From: Helicobacteraceae bacterium
GTDB lineage: Bacteria > Campylobacterota > Campylobacteria > Campylobacterales > Sulfurimonadaceae
DNA: 7,120 bases
Direction: 5' to 3'
Assembly: GCA_030642185.1 (NCBI GenBank)
Contig: DAOWOG010000057.1
Span: 1-7,120, forward strand
Shown: positions 1-6,132 of the stretch, piece by piece
Layout: every line of letters begins with the position of its first letter
Numbering within the stretch: the first letter of the stretch is position 1
Translations under genes and position numbers: made by a program
Notes under the pieces: model-generated
Database searches by the model: none
What the model was told of the DNA's origin: nothing
What the model saw: only the letters and a program-made list of their open reading frames with translations

Positions 1-1
1 G

Positions 2-1009
2 GTACTGACTCCGACCCGGGAGCTCACAGTTCAGATTGCAGACTATTTCAAGACCTTTGGCGCATTTTTACCGCAAAGGCCAAAGGTGGTCAGTGTTATC
101 GGAGGTGAAAGTATCGGCGATCAGCTCTATGCCATTCAGCAGGGGTGTGACATTGTGGTGGCGACATCAGGAAGACTGCTCGATGTACTGAGAAAGAAGC
201 AGATGAATCTATCGCATCTGCATTTTTTTGTCCTTGATGAGGCGGATAAGATGCTTGATCTCGGGTTTGCCGAGGAGCTTGATCTTATTTTGGAAGCACT
301 GCCTTCACAGCGTCAAAACCTCTTATTCTCGGCTACCTACCCTCAAAAAATGCTGGACATCGCCTCCAGGATCACCCAGAGCCCAATTGAAGTTACGCTT
401 GACCATGAGGAACCGATAGTATAGAGTATCATCTAGTGTGCCATAGAGGTAAACCGCGAAAATCGCGGCCCCTTGCTCAGACATTTGCTCGATACCGAAA
501 AATGGGAACAGGTGCTGGTCTTTATGGCCAATAAAAAAGCTTCCGACAATATCGCAGCCAAGTTTAGAAAGTACGGCTACTCGGCAGACTCATTTCACGG
601 CGATCTGCTTCAAGACGAGCGTACCTATACGCTGCGTCAGTTCAAATCTAAAAAGATCCGTATCCTTTTTGCAACCGATCTGGTCGCACGGGGGCTGGAT
701 ATACACGACATCACCTGCGTTGTCAATTACGATCTTCCCCGTTCGCCCTCAGACTATATTCACCGCATCGGACGGACAGGAAGAGCCGGAAAGTCAGGGA
801 TTGCCGTTTCATTCATCGGGCATGAAGACAAAGATCATTTTAAACTGATCGAGAAACGTTCCAAAATCACTCTAGAGAGAGAGCAGATAAAAGATTACGA
901 GCTTACAGGAATTACGCCAAAAAAAGAGAAAGGCCCTGCACCGGTAAAAGGCAAGGGAAAAAGCAAAAAAGACAGAGCCAGAGAGAAAGCGCTTAAAGAG
1001 GCCAAATGA
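2..1009 (+). pseudogene. DEAD-box ATP-dependent RNA helicase, 5'-truncated by the window and interrupted by two in-frame TAG codons
   Basis: This is the C-terminal three quarters or so of a DEAD-box RNA helicase, an enzyme that uses ATP to unwind or remodel RNA in the cytoplasm (ribosome assembly, mRNA turnover). The frame is open from base 2. Visible motifs are Ia PTREL (11-25), Ib TSGR (164-175), II DEAD (236-247), III SAT (329-337), V around LFATDLVARGLDI and VI HRIGRTGRAG (761-790). A Lys-rich tail follows, as in many bacterial members. The Q motif and Walker A lie outside the window. The frame is kept throughout, but TAG codons occur at 422-424 and 434-436, between RecA domain 1 and RecA domain 2. 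The residues on both sides (EEPIV, then SII, then CAIEVNRENRGPLL) read as one continuous family sequence, so these look like point substitutions, perhaps CAG to TAG, not a frameshift. The downstream half has no ATG with a ribosome binding site; its first possible starts are TTG 473 and ATG 524. The gene is probably non-functional, unless the stops are suppressed or are sequence errors. It ends with TGA, 4 nt from the convergent neighbour. Confidence 0.88.
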
Positions 1010-1013
1010 TATT

Positions 1014-2273
1014 TTATTGTACTGCTGTTATGAGATCAACAAAACCCTTAATCTCATTTTGCAGTTCATCATAGGCTATCAATCCGGATTTTAATTCATC
1101 CGGTATCTCGTTTGCCGTTGCTCCGGCAAGCAGGCCCAATATCATACCTCTATGCACATTATCGCCTCCGGCATTGGCGTTAGCCAGGACAGAAGCTTTA
1201 AATTCTGCGTTGTTTCTTTGCAGAAGACATAACAGAAGCGGCAGTCCGTGTTCCGGGTAACAGGCCGTTGAAAAAAGTTTACCGATGATCTCCTCGTCAG
1301 AGTATTTTTCCAATGTCTCATCAACCTTCAGATAGTTGTTTGAATATTCGGTGTGAATCTTCCACATCTTCGCTTTAGGAATATTTCCCGGTCCCTTATG
1401 TTCTCTGTAGGTCCTGGAGAGCTCTTCTCCCCTGATCTCAATGAGCCTCACTCTTTTCGCATATTTAGCAATAGTCTCTTGTGGATTATGTCCCTTGATG
1501 AGTGCATGCAAAAGCGGAACCAGCACAGATAAAGCCGAAGAAATATTTTCAGAACGATGTGTTAACTGTTGATGCAATATTGCCTCACCTATACCTTTAA
1601 ACGGTTCATTTGACAAAATGGAAAGTACCAAAGGCCGAATGATTCCCCCATGTGAACCGATAGACCAGACGGACCGCTGTTCCTCTGCACAAAGCTCAGG
1701 AGAAATCCCCTTTGAATAATTTTCAAACCATGCACGGATATAGATTTCACTATAAGGATCACTGTTTATGCCCGACGTCATATAGGCGACGAACTCTTCT
1801 AAAAAGCTATCCGGATCATAACTTCCTTTGGCATTAACAGAACGCATTAATACACGTACAAGATTTGCCCCCAAAGTATTTTCACCGGCTTTCAAGCCAT
1901 GATGGTAATGATATCGTTCATTTAAAACCGGCATGGCGTTTGCATGTTCGCCTGCACGTTCAGCAGTCCGGATATTAAGATGATTGTAAGAGGTGTCATA
2001 AAATCGAATGTGTTCATGCAAAATATCATAGGAACGACCGAGTTCTTCAGCTTTTTCTATGTTGGGATGATAACCATTTCCAACCATAAACGATTCAGGG
2101 TGAGGATGAGGCGCATCATAATACCCATCAATCAAACCAAAATCTTTTTTGAGATAGTCAAGTCTATAGTACCAGTGTGCAGGCATTGAAAGTGCATCGG
2201 AGATAAAAAGCCCCCACAAAGCATTTTCGATTCGAATCTTCTCATCTTGAATTTCTTCCGGTAAGCTCATCAT
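1014..2273 (-). CDS. ADP-ribosylglycohydrolase (DraG/ARH-fold) family protein, long paralogue
   Basis: A 419-aa soluble protein of the ADP-ribosylglycohydrolase superfamily, whose characterised members hydrolyse ADP-ribose from proteins, nucleic acids or small molecules using two Mg ions. The fold shows in the N-terminal helix ALWGLFISDALSMPAHWY (residues 18-35), a KAGENTL segment (128-134) at the usual TDD position, a central HRSENISSALSVLVPLL helix (239-255) and the C-terminal AGGDNVHRGMILGLLAGA (368-385). Family members usually have G-G-D-T-D-T in the last motif. Here it is D371-N-V-H, so the second Asp is absent, and the TDD Asp pair is also not evident. The substrate and even the hydrolase activity are therefore uncertain. 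No signal peptide is seen. The start is ATG-ATG: GGAG at 2278-2281 (read on the minus strand) lies 4 nt before the first ATG and 7 nt before the second, so M2 is equally likely. It is divergent from a shorter paralogue starting near 2476. It is more AT-rich than that paralogue, which argues against a recent duplication. Confidence 0.85.
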   Translation of the reverse strand: MMSLPEEIQDEKIRIENALWGLFISDALSMPAHWYYRLDYLKKDFGLIDGYYDAPHPHPESFMVGNGYHPNIEKAEELGRSYDILHEHIRFYDTSYNHLNIRTAERAGEHANAMPVLNERYHYHHGLKAGENTLGANLVRVLMRSVNAKGSYDPDSFLEEFVAYMTSGINSDPYSEIYIRAWFENYSKGISPELCAEEQRSVWSIGSHGGIIRPLVLSILSNEPFKGIGEAILHQQLTHRSENISSALSVLVPLLHALIKGHNPQETIAKYAKRVRLIEIRGEELSRTYREHKGPGNIPKAKMWKIHTEYSNNYLKVDETLEKYSDEEIIGKLFSTACYPEHGLPLLLCLLQRNNAEFKASVLANANAGGDNVHRGMILGLLAGATANEIPDELKSGLIAYDELQNEIKGFVDLITAVQ

Positions 2274-2327
2274 TTTTCTCCATTATACTAATAACCAAGA
2301 TATTACAGTTGTACTATATAATCATCC

Positions 2328-2357
2328 ATTATAACTTGACTGCTATGGTGTAAACAA
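2328..2357 (-). promoter_or_regulatory. Candidate promoter for the long ADP-ribosylglycohydrolase-like gene
   Basis: Read on the minus strand, a perfect TATAAT lies at 2328-2333 with TTGTTT 18 nt upstream at 2352-2357 (three of six matches to the -35 consensus). Transcription would begin about 50 nt before the ATG. A second minus-strand TATAAT at 2282-2287 is so close to the Shine-Dalgarno sequence that it would give an almost leaderless transcript, so it is less likely. The region is AT-rich, so chance matches are expected. Confidence 0.28.
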
Positions 2358-2363
2358 TAAAAA

Positions 2364-2369
2364 TATAAT
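2364..2369 (+). promoter_or_regulatory. Candidate -10 box for the short ADP-ribosylglycohydrolase-like gene
   Basis: A perfect TATAAT on the plus strand. A TTGACT lies upstream at 2336-2341, but the 22-nt spacer is too long for a standard sigma-70 promoter. Campylobacterota promoters often lack a recognisable -35 box, so the -10 alone could suffice. The start site would be near 2376, leaving a leader of about 100 nt that includes the hairpin at 2382-2400. Another plus-strand TATAAT at 2317-2322 is an alternative. Confidence 0.3.
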
Positions 2370-2381
2370 CAGTACCATTAC

Positions 2382-2400
2382 TTTAAGGCTTCACCTTAAA
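2382..2400 (+). other. Inverted repeat (TTTAAGG / CCTTAAA) in the divergent intergenic region
   Basis: A perfect 7-bp inverted repeat, TTTAAGG at 2382-2388 and CCTTAAA at 2394-2400, with a 5-nt loop CTTCA. The related half-site CTTTAAAG follows at 2413-2420. It lies just after the plausible transcription start of the downstream gene. It could be a protein-binding site or a leader hairpin. The stem is weak (two GC pairs) and only a short U-rich stretch follows, so a terminator is unlikely. Confidence 0.35.
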
Positions 2401-2475
2401 TTATTGACGACACTTTAAAGACATAGGCAATCTAAATTCTGCTTCGATAAAATCGAAAGAAAATTAGGCAGAATA

Positions 2476-3540
2476 ATAAGTCAGATTACAAAAAAAGAGG
2501 CAATTAAAGGTGCATTTTTCGGCGCAATCGTTGCCGATGCTCTATGTTTGGGCAGTCATTACGAATACGATGTGAAAAAGATCTATCAGGCTTATGGGGA
2601 AAAGCCCATTGAAAAATTCATGTCACCCGGGGAAATGATGGGCGGACAGACCCACGGGATCGGATGGGGAGAGCGTAATTATCATCCCGGTAAAAAAGCG
2701 GGCGGAACAACGGATTACGGTGATTACAATATTTTAGTTTTGGAGCACTTGGCCGCTACCTCTGAACCAAAACGTCCTTTTAGTGTGAGTGTCATGATCC
2801 CGCATTGGATGAACCGTCTTGAAAATGGATGGGGCTCATGGATCTGTACCATGACCAAAGAGACTTATGGTCAGGTTCGTCGCGGCATACCGGTTGAACA
2901 GCTTGGCGGCATCTCCAATGCCATGGCGATCCGGCATGTCGCTGCACATGGCTACTACGATACGGAAGAGGAGATTGCAAACGTGGCCAGAAAAACAATG
3001 TTTACCCATAAAAATGCTGAAGCATTGGGCGGGGGTGAGTTTTTTGCCCGTGTCACACACCGTGTCCTTAACGGGACAACACCCCAGGATGCCATAGAGA
3101 CGGTTGCTGTACAGATGGGCGGTTTTATTGAAGCCAAAGTGGCGCAGGCCATTGCGAAATTCCAAGAAGCAACAGATCCCGATTCTAATCTTTTCCAAGA
3201 ACCGTTTGTCGATGATCTGGCAATCACAAGCATGGCGAGACTTTGGGATATCGGCCGATCAGAACCGATCAGAGTCGGAAAGGCAAGCCCTACAGAGGGA
3301 ACACTTCCCGGTGCCGTCTATTTTATCTTGAAATATGCGGATCAGGAAGACGGTCTTAAAAAGGCGATACAGGCCAATGCCATGGTCGGTGGAGACAACG
3401 CTTCCCGCGGTATTGCCATCGGGATGGTTCTGGGGGCCTTTCAAGGTGTTCAGGCGATTCCGGAAGAGTGGAAAGCGACACTGGATCAATGGGAGTATTG
3501 TGATAAGCTCTTAGATAGACTTCCTCTACTTAAAGCATAA
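2476..3540 (+). CDS. ADP-ribosylglycohydrolase-fold protein, short paralogue; start codon non-canonical or lost
   Basis: About 354 aa, same superfamily as the divergent neighbour. Numbered from 2476, the conserved N-terminal helix KGAFFGAIVADALCLGSHYE covers residues 11-30, a KAGGTTDYGDY segment residues 74-84 (T79, D80 and D83 could serve as metal ligands), and the C-terminal VGGDNASRGIAIGMVLGA residues 304-321. As in the neighbour, the second Asp of the usual D-x-D-T motif is missing (D307-N-A-S). The substrate is unknown and no signal peptide is visible. The start is the oddity. The frame is open from 2419 after a TAA at 2416, yet has no ATG, GTG or TTG before TTG 2548, which would remove the conserved helix. 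The best position is ATA 2476 (giving M-SQITKKEAIKGA), with AGG at 2466-2468 seven nt upstream. ATA 2473 and ATT 2485 are alternatives. Either a rare start is used, or an ATG was lost to a G-to-A change, in which case this is a pseudogene. It ends with TAA, 12 nt from convergent tex. Confidence 0.78.
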   Translation: MSQITKKEAIKGAFFGAIVADALCLGSHYEYDVKKIYQAYGEKPIEKFMSPGEMMGGQTHGIGWGERNYHPGKKAGGTTDYGDYNILVLEHLAATSEPKRPFSVSVMIPHWMNRLENGWGSWICTMTKETYGQVRRGIPVEQLGGISNAMAIRHVAAHGYYDTEEEIANVARKTMFTHKNAEALGGGEFFARVTHRVLNGTTPQDAIETVAVQMGGFIEAKVAQAIAKFQEATDPDSNLFQEPFVDDLAITSMARLWDIGRSEPIRVGKASPTEGTLPGAVYFILKYADQEDGLKKAIQANAMVGGDNASRGIAIGMVLGAFQGVQAIPEEWKATLDQWEYCDKLLDRLPLLKA

Positions 3541-3552
3541 GTTATCGATACA

Positions 3553-5652
3553 TCAAAAAATCAGACTCAGCCCAACCTTACCCTTCTCCTCATCAATGGA
3601 GATCACCTCTATCTGCGGAAGGTACTGATTTAATGACAGTACTTCCAGCGGATGGGCGATGCGTTTCTTGCTCATTTTCGAAATATGGATCATCCCGTCA
3701 TTTTTAAGGCCTATATCGATAAAAGCGCCAAAGTCCGCAATGTTTCTTACGATGCCGGAAACATAACTTCCCTCACGAAGCATCTTGATGTCGGTGACGC
3801 CCTCTTTAAAGGGAATGGGAGGCAAATCCTCTCTGGGGTCAAATCCCGGCTTTAAAAGCTCTTTGACGATATCGAGCAGGGTCTCTCTTCCGACATTCAA
3901 ATCTTCGGAAAGTCTGTTTACATCAATGTCGCGTAAATCCAGACCGTCAAGTTTTTTGGCAACGGCATAACTCTCAGGGTGGATACCGCTGTTGTCTAAG
4001 GAACTTTGCCCCTCTTTGATACGAATAAAACCTGCAGCTTGTTCATACGCCTTCTTCCCTAAACCCTTTACCTTAAGCAGTTGAGACTTCGTGCTGAAAC
4101 TTCCGTTTTCATCTCTAAATACAATAATATTTTGTGCCAGTTTAGGACCGATCCCTGCGACATAAGAGAGCAGTGAAGCCGAAGCGGAGTTAATGTCTAC
4201 TCCAACACGGTTTACAAGGTCTTGTGTAACATCGGAGAGTTTCTTTTCCAAAAGTTTCTGATCGACGTCGTGCTGATACTGCCCTATCCCCAAAGATTTC
4301 GGGTCGATCTTTACCAATGCTGCCATCGGATCGCGCAAACGCTGTGCAATAGAGATCGCTCCCCTGATAGTGACATCAAGATCAGGATACTCCTGTGCCG
4401 CTATTTTCGAAGCAGAATAGACTGATGCTCCGGCTTCAGAAACTACTGTGTAATTTAATGCAGCACCCTCATCCTGATTCAAGCGGGCAAAAAACTCCTG
4501 CGTCTCTCTCGAGGCCGTTCCGTTTCCGATGGCAACCGCCTTGATGTCATATTTCTCAGCAAAAGCCGCTACCATTTTCTTTGCACCCTCATAGTCGTTT
4601 TTCGGTGCTGTCGGATAGATGACCGCTGACTCCAGATAGTTTCCATTCTCATCAATGACGGCCAGTTTACACCCTGACCTAAAGGCAGGATCAACACCTA
4701 AAATCACTCTTTTGATTACGGGCGGCGTCATGAGAAGCTGGTTGAGATTTTGTCCAAAGACTCCGATTGCGGCCGCGTCAGCCTTCTCTTTTAACTCCGC
4801 TTGTACTGCTCTTTCTATGGAAGGGAGCAGAAGACGTTTCAAACCATCTCTGTATGCTTCAAAAAGCAGCTCTTTTGAAGCTGATGCATAACGGGGAATT
4901 TTATATTGTTTAATATTATCTTCGATACGGCTGATATCTATACTTATTTTGACAGAAAGTTCTTTCTCTTTGACACCGCGCGTAATGGCCAGATACCGGT
5001 GAGAAGGAATGTAGGCAATTTTTTCAGAATGGTTTACAAAATTGGCGTAAACTCCCTTCGCATTAAAGTTTTTGGCTTTTTTCACCTCCATAACACCAAA
5101 ACGCATCATGGATGAATGAATAGCTTCACGTTCACGAGGTAGATCGGCATAGCGCTCAGCTAAGATATCCTGTGCGCCTTTAACCGCATCATCCACTGAA
5201 GTCACTTTACCTTTTACAAACGCCTTTGCCTGTGATTTAAACTCACCAAGACTTGATTTTGCACGTTCAAGGGTGTTGGCAAGCGGGGTTAAACCATTTG
5301 CTATAGCAGTGGCTGCACGCGAGCTCTTTTTCTCTTTATAAGGGCGGTAGATATCCTCTAAAACTCTTAAACTATCAGCAGCTTCTATACTCTTTTTAAT
5401 GGCATCCGTTAAAACAGCTTTTTCGCTAATCAGCCGTTCTATCTCTCCTTTGCGTTCCAAGAGCTTTTTTGAACTGAGATACACCGTTTCAAACTCACGC
5501 AGCACTTCATCGCTCGCACTGCCTGTCATCTCTTTGCGGTATCGGGCGATAAACGGAATCGTCGCACCTTCATCAAGAAGTTTGAGGATGTTGTCAATAT
5601 GTTCTTTTTTAAGTCCTGTCTTTTTTACTAATACGTCAACTAACGTCTGCAT
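3553..5652 (-). CDS. tex: Tex family RNA-binding transcription accessory protein
   Basis: Tex (YhgF in E. coli) is a conserved cytoplasmic nucleic-acid-binding protein that associates with transcription; its exact biochemical role remains poorly defined. All parts are present in the 699 aa. The helical Tex N-terminal domain covers about 1-190, with the signature ATIPFIARYRKE at 30-41. The RNase H-like YqgF domain runs from about 315 to 440 (VILGVDP at 316-322, AIGNGTASRETQ at 374-385, VVSEAGASVYSAS at 403-415). The conserved RLRDPMAALVKIDPKSLGIG spans 438-457, tandem helix-hairpin-helix motifs about 480-560 (VAGIGPKLAQNI at 498-509), and an S1 domain 627-697 (GIVRNIADFGAFIDIG at 633-648). The chain stops right after the S1 barrel, lacking the C-terminal extension of the roughly 770-785-aa gammaproteobacterial proteins. 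The ATG at 5650-5652 follows AGAGA at a suitable distance and fits the family N-terminus. The gene lies 11 nt downstream of a small Sel1-repeat gene, probably on the same transcript. Confidence 0.97.
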   Translation of the reverse strand: MQTLVDVLVKKTGLKKEHIDNILKLLDEGATIPFIARYRKEMTGSASDEVLREFETVYLSSKKLLERKGEIERLISEKAVLTDAIKKSIEAADSLRVLEDIYRPYKEKKSSRAATAIANGLTPLANTLERAKSSLGEFKSQAKAFVKGKVTSVDDAVKGAQDILAERYADLPREREAIHSSMMRFGVMEVKKAKNFNAKGVYANFVNHSEKIAYIPSHRYLAITRGVKEKELSVKISIDISRIEDNIKQYKIPRYASASKELLFEAYRDGLKRLLLPSIERAVQAELKEKADAAAIGVFGQNLNQLLMTPPVIKRVILGVDPAFRSGCKLAVIDENGNYLESAVIYPTAPKNDYEGAKKMVAAFAEKYDIKAVAIGNGTASRETQEFFARLNQDEGAALNYTVVSEAGASVYSASKIAAQEYPDLDVTIRGAISIAQRLRDPMAALVKIDPKSLGIGQYQHDVDQKLLEKKLSDVTQDLVNRVGVDINSASASLLSYVAGIGPKLAQNIIVFRDENGSFSTKSQLLKVKGLGKKAYEQAAGFIRIKEGQSSLDNSGIHPESYAVAKKLDGLDLRDIDVNRLSEDLNVGRETLLDIVKELLKPGFDPREDLPPIPFKEGVTDIKMLREGSYVSGIVRNIADFGAFIDIGLKNDGMIHISKMSKKRIAHPLEVLSLNQYLPQIEVISIDEEKGKVGLSLIF

Positions 5653-5663
5653 ACTGTTAGTCT

Positions 5664-5954
5664 CTAATATTTCTGAAGTTCAAAATCACGCCATAGTCTT
5701 GAAGTGTCACTCCCGTTCAAGTAAGCTTTTTTTGCCCAGTATGCACATGTCTTCAAATCTTTTTCAACACCGTTGCCAAGACAATACAATACTGCAAGGT
5801 TCTTTTGTGCACTGCCGTTCCCTTCTTCAGCCATTGGCTTCCATATAGCCAATGCAGTTTCAAAATCACCTTTTTCTGCGGCATCAAGCGCCACTTTTAA
5901 ATCTCCGGCAGCAAGTGTCAAGGTGAGTACCATGAGTAAAAAAAGTTTTTTCAT
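5664..5954 (-). CDS. Small exported Sel1-like-repeat (TPR-type) protein
   Basis: A 96-aa protein. Residues 1-17 form a typical Sec signal peptide (KK, then a Leu-rich core, then LAAG), with likely cleavage near A16/G17, so the mature protein of about 80 aa would sit in the periplasm or be secreted. The mature part is helical. AEKGDFETALAIWKPMAEEG (26-45) and the following AQKNLAVLYCLGNGVEKDL (49-67) with AYWAKKAYLNG (71-81) match Sel1-like repeats (A..LG..Y..G.GV..D...A..W..KA). Such repeats are protein-binding scaffolds, so a direct catalytic role is unlikely. Two Cys, C58 and C70, could form a disulfide after export. The spacing differs from what I recall of the Helicobacter Hcp proteins, so I do not assign it to them. 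Start support: AAGGA at 5961-5965 (minus strand) lies 6 nt before ATG. It ends in TAG, 11 nt before tex. A functional link with cytoplasmic Tex is not evident. Confidence 0.85.
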   Translation of the reverse strand: MKKLFLLMVLTLTLAAGDLKVALDAAEKGDFETALAIWKPMAEEGNGSAQKNLAVLYCLGNGVEKDLKTCAYWAKKAYLNGSDTSRLWRDFELQKY

Positions 5955-5981
5955 TCTATTTCCTTATATAATTTTTTACTG

Positions 5982-6006
5982 AAGCAATGGTGACAGGCTA
6001 TTGCTT
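5982..6006. other. Inverted repeat AAGCAAT / ATTGCTT in the divergent intergenic region
   Basis: A perfect 7-bp inverted repeat, AAGCAAT at 5982-5988 and ATTGCTT at 6000-6006, with an 11-nt spacer. It lies 28 nt upstream of the Sel1-repeat gene start and over 120 nt upstream of the PsiE-like start. Half-sites centred about 18 nt apart would suit a dimeric regulator acting on the Sel1-tex transcript. A hairpin is also possible, with only TTTT after it on the plus strand. Nothing else in 5955-6107 is recognisable apart from a 10-nt palindrome TTGATATCAA at 6065-6074. Confidence 0.3.
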
Positions 6007-6107
6007 TTGAAAGCCTTTAATCTACTCATTACAATTAAAATAGACATTGTTATTTCTGCTTATTTTGATATCAACCGTAATCTAAGGATATCTCAAAAAC
6101 AAAAGTA

Positions 6108-6113
6108 TATAAT
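6108..6113 (+). promoter_or_regulatory. Candidate -10 box for the PsiE-like gene
   Basis: TATAAT preceded by GTA and an A-rich tract. The predicted start site near 6120 leaves a leader of about 13 nt that just contains the ribosome binding site. No good -35 hexamer lies 17 nt upstream (AGGATA at 6085-6090), which is common in Campylobacterota. I see no recognisable Pho box, so phosphate control is not supported by the sequence. Confidence 0.4.
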
Positions 6114-6120
6114 TCATCTA

Positions 6121-6127
6121 AAAAGGA
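6121..6127 (+). promoter_or_regulatory. Ribosome binding site that fixes the PsiE-like start
   Basis: AAAAGGA, with AAGGA (6123-6127) ending 5 nt before ATG 6133. This selects ATG 6133 over ATG 6127, which overlaps the site, and over the open-frame TTG at 6001, which has no Shine-Dalgarno sequence. Confidence 0.7.
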
Positions 6128-6132
6128 TGATC

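Noticed and set aside
422..436. Reassignment of TAG to an amino acid in this organism
   Set aside because: The Sel1-repeat gene ends naturally at a TAG 11 nt before tex, and no other gene has internal TAG codons.
473..1009. The second half of the helicase as an independent gene starting at TTG 473
   Set aside because: It is in the same frame as the first half with family-like sequence between the two stops and the TTG, and there is no ribosome binding site. One interrupted gene explains it better.
1944..2189. 81-codon plus-strand open frame inside the long ADP-ribosylglycohydrolase-like gene
   Set aside because: Antisense shadow of a conserved coding region, with no start signal.
2548..3540. 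TTG at 2548 as the start of the short ADP-ribosylglycohydrolase-like gene
   Set aside because: It cuts into the conserved helix GAFFGAIVADALCLG, which is encoded in frame just upstream, and it has no Shine-Dalgarno sequence.
3541..3552. TATCGATA palindrome (3543-3550) between convergent genes as a terminator
   Set aside because: The 8-nt palindrome has no loop and no T-run; too short to support a terminator.
5399..5848. 149-codon plus-strand open frame across the tex and Sel1-repeat gene starts
   Set aside because: It is antisense to two well-supported genes and has no recognisable domain or ribosome binding site; it is a coding shadow.
6001..6132. N-terminal extension of the PsiE-like protein from TTG 6001
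   Set aside because: There is no ribosome binding site, the sequence is unlike the family, and it would include the likely -10 box. AAGGA 5 nt before ATG 6133 is a clear start.
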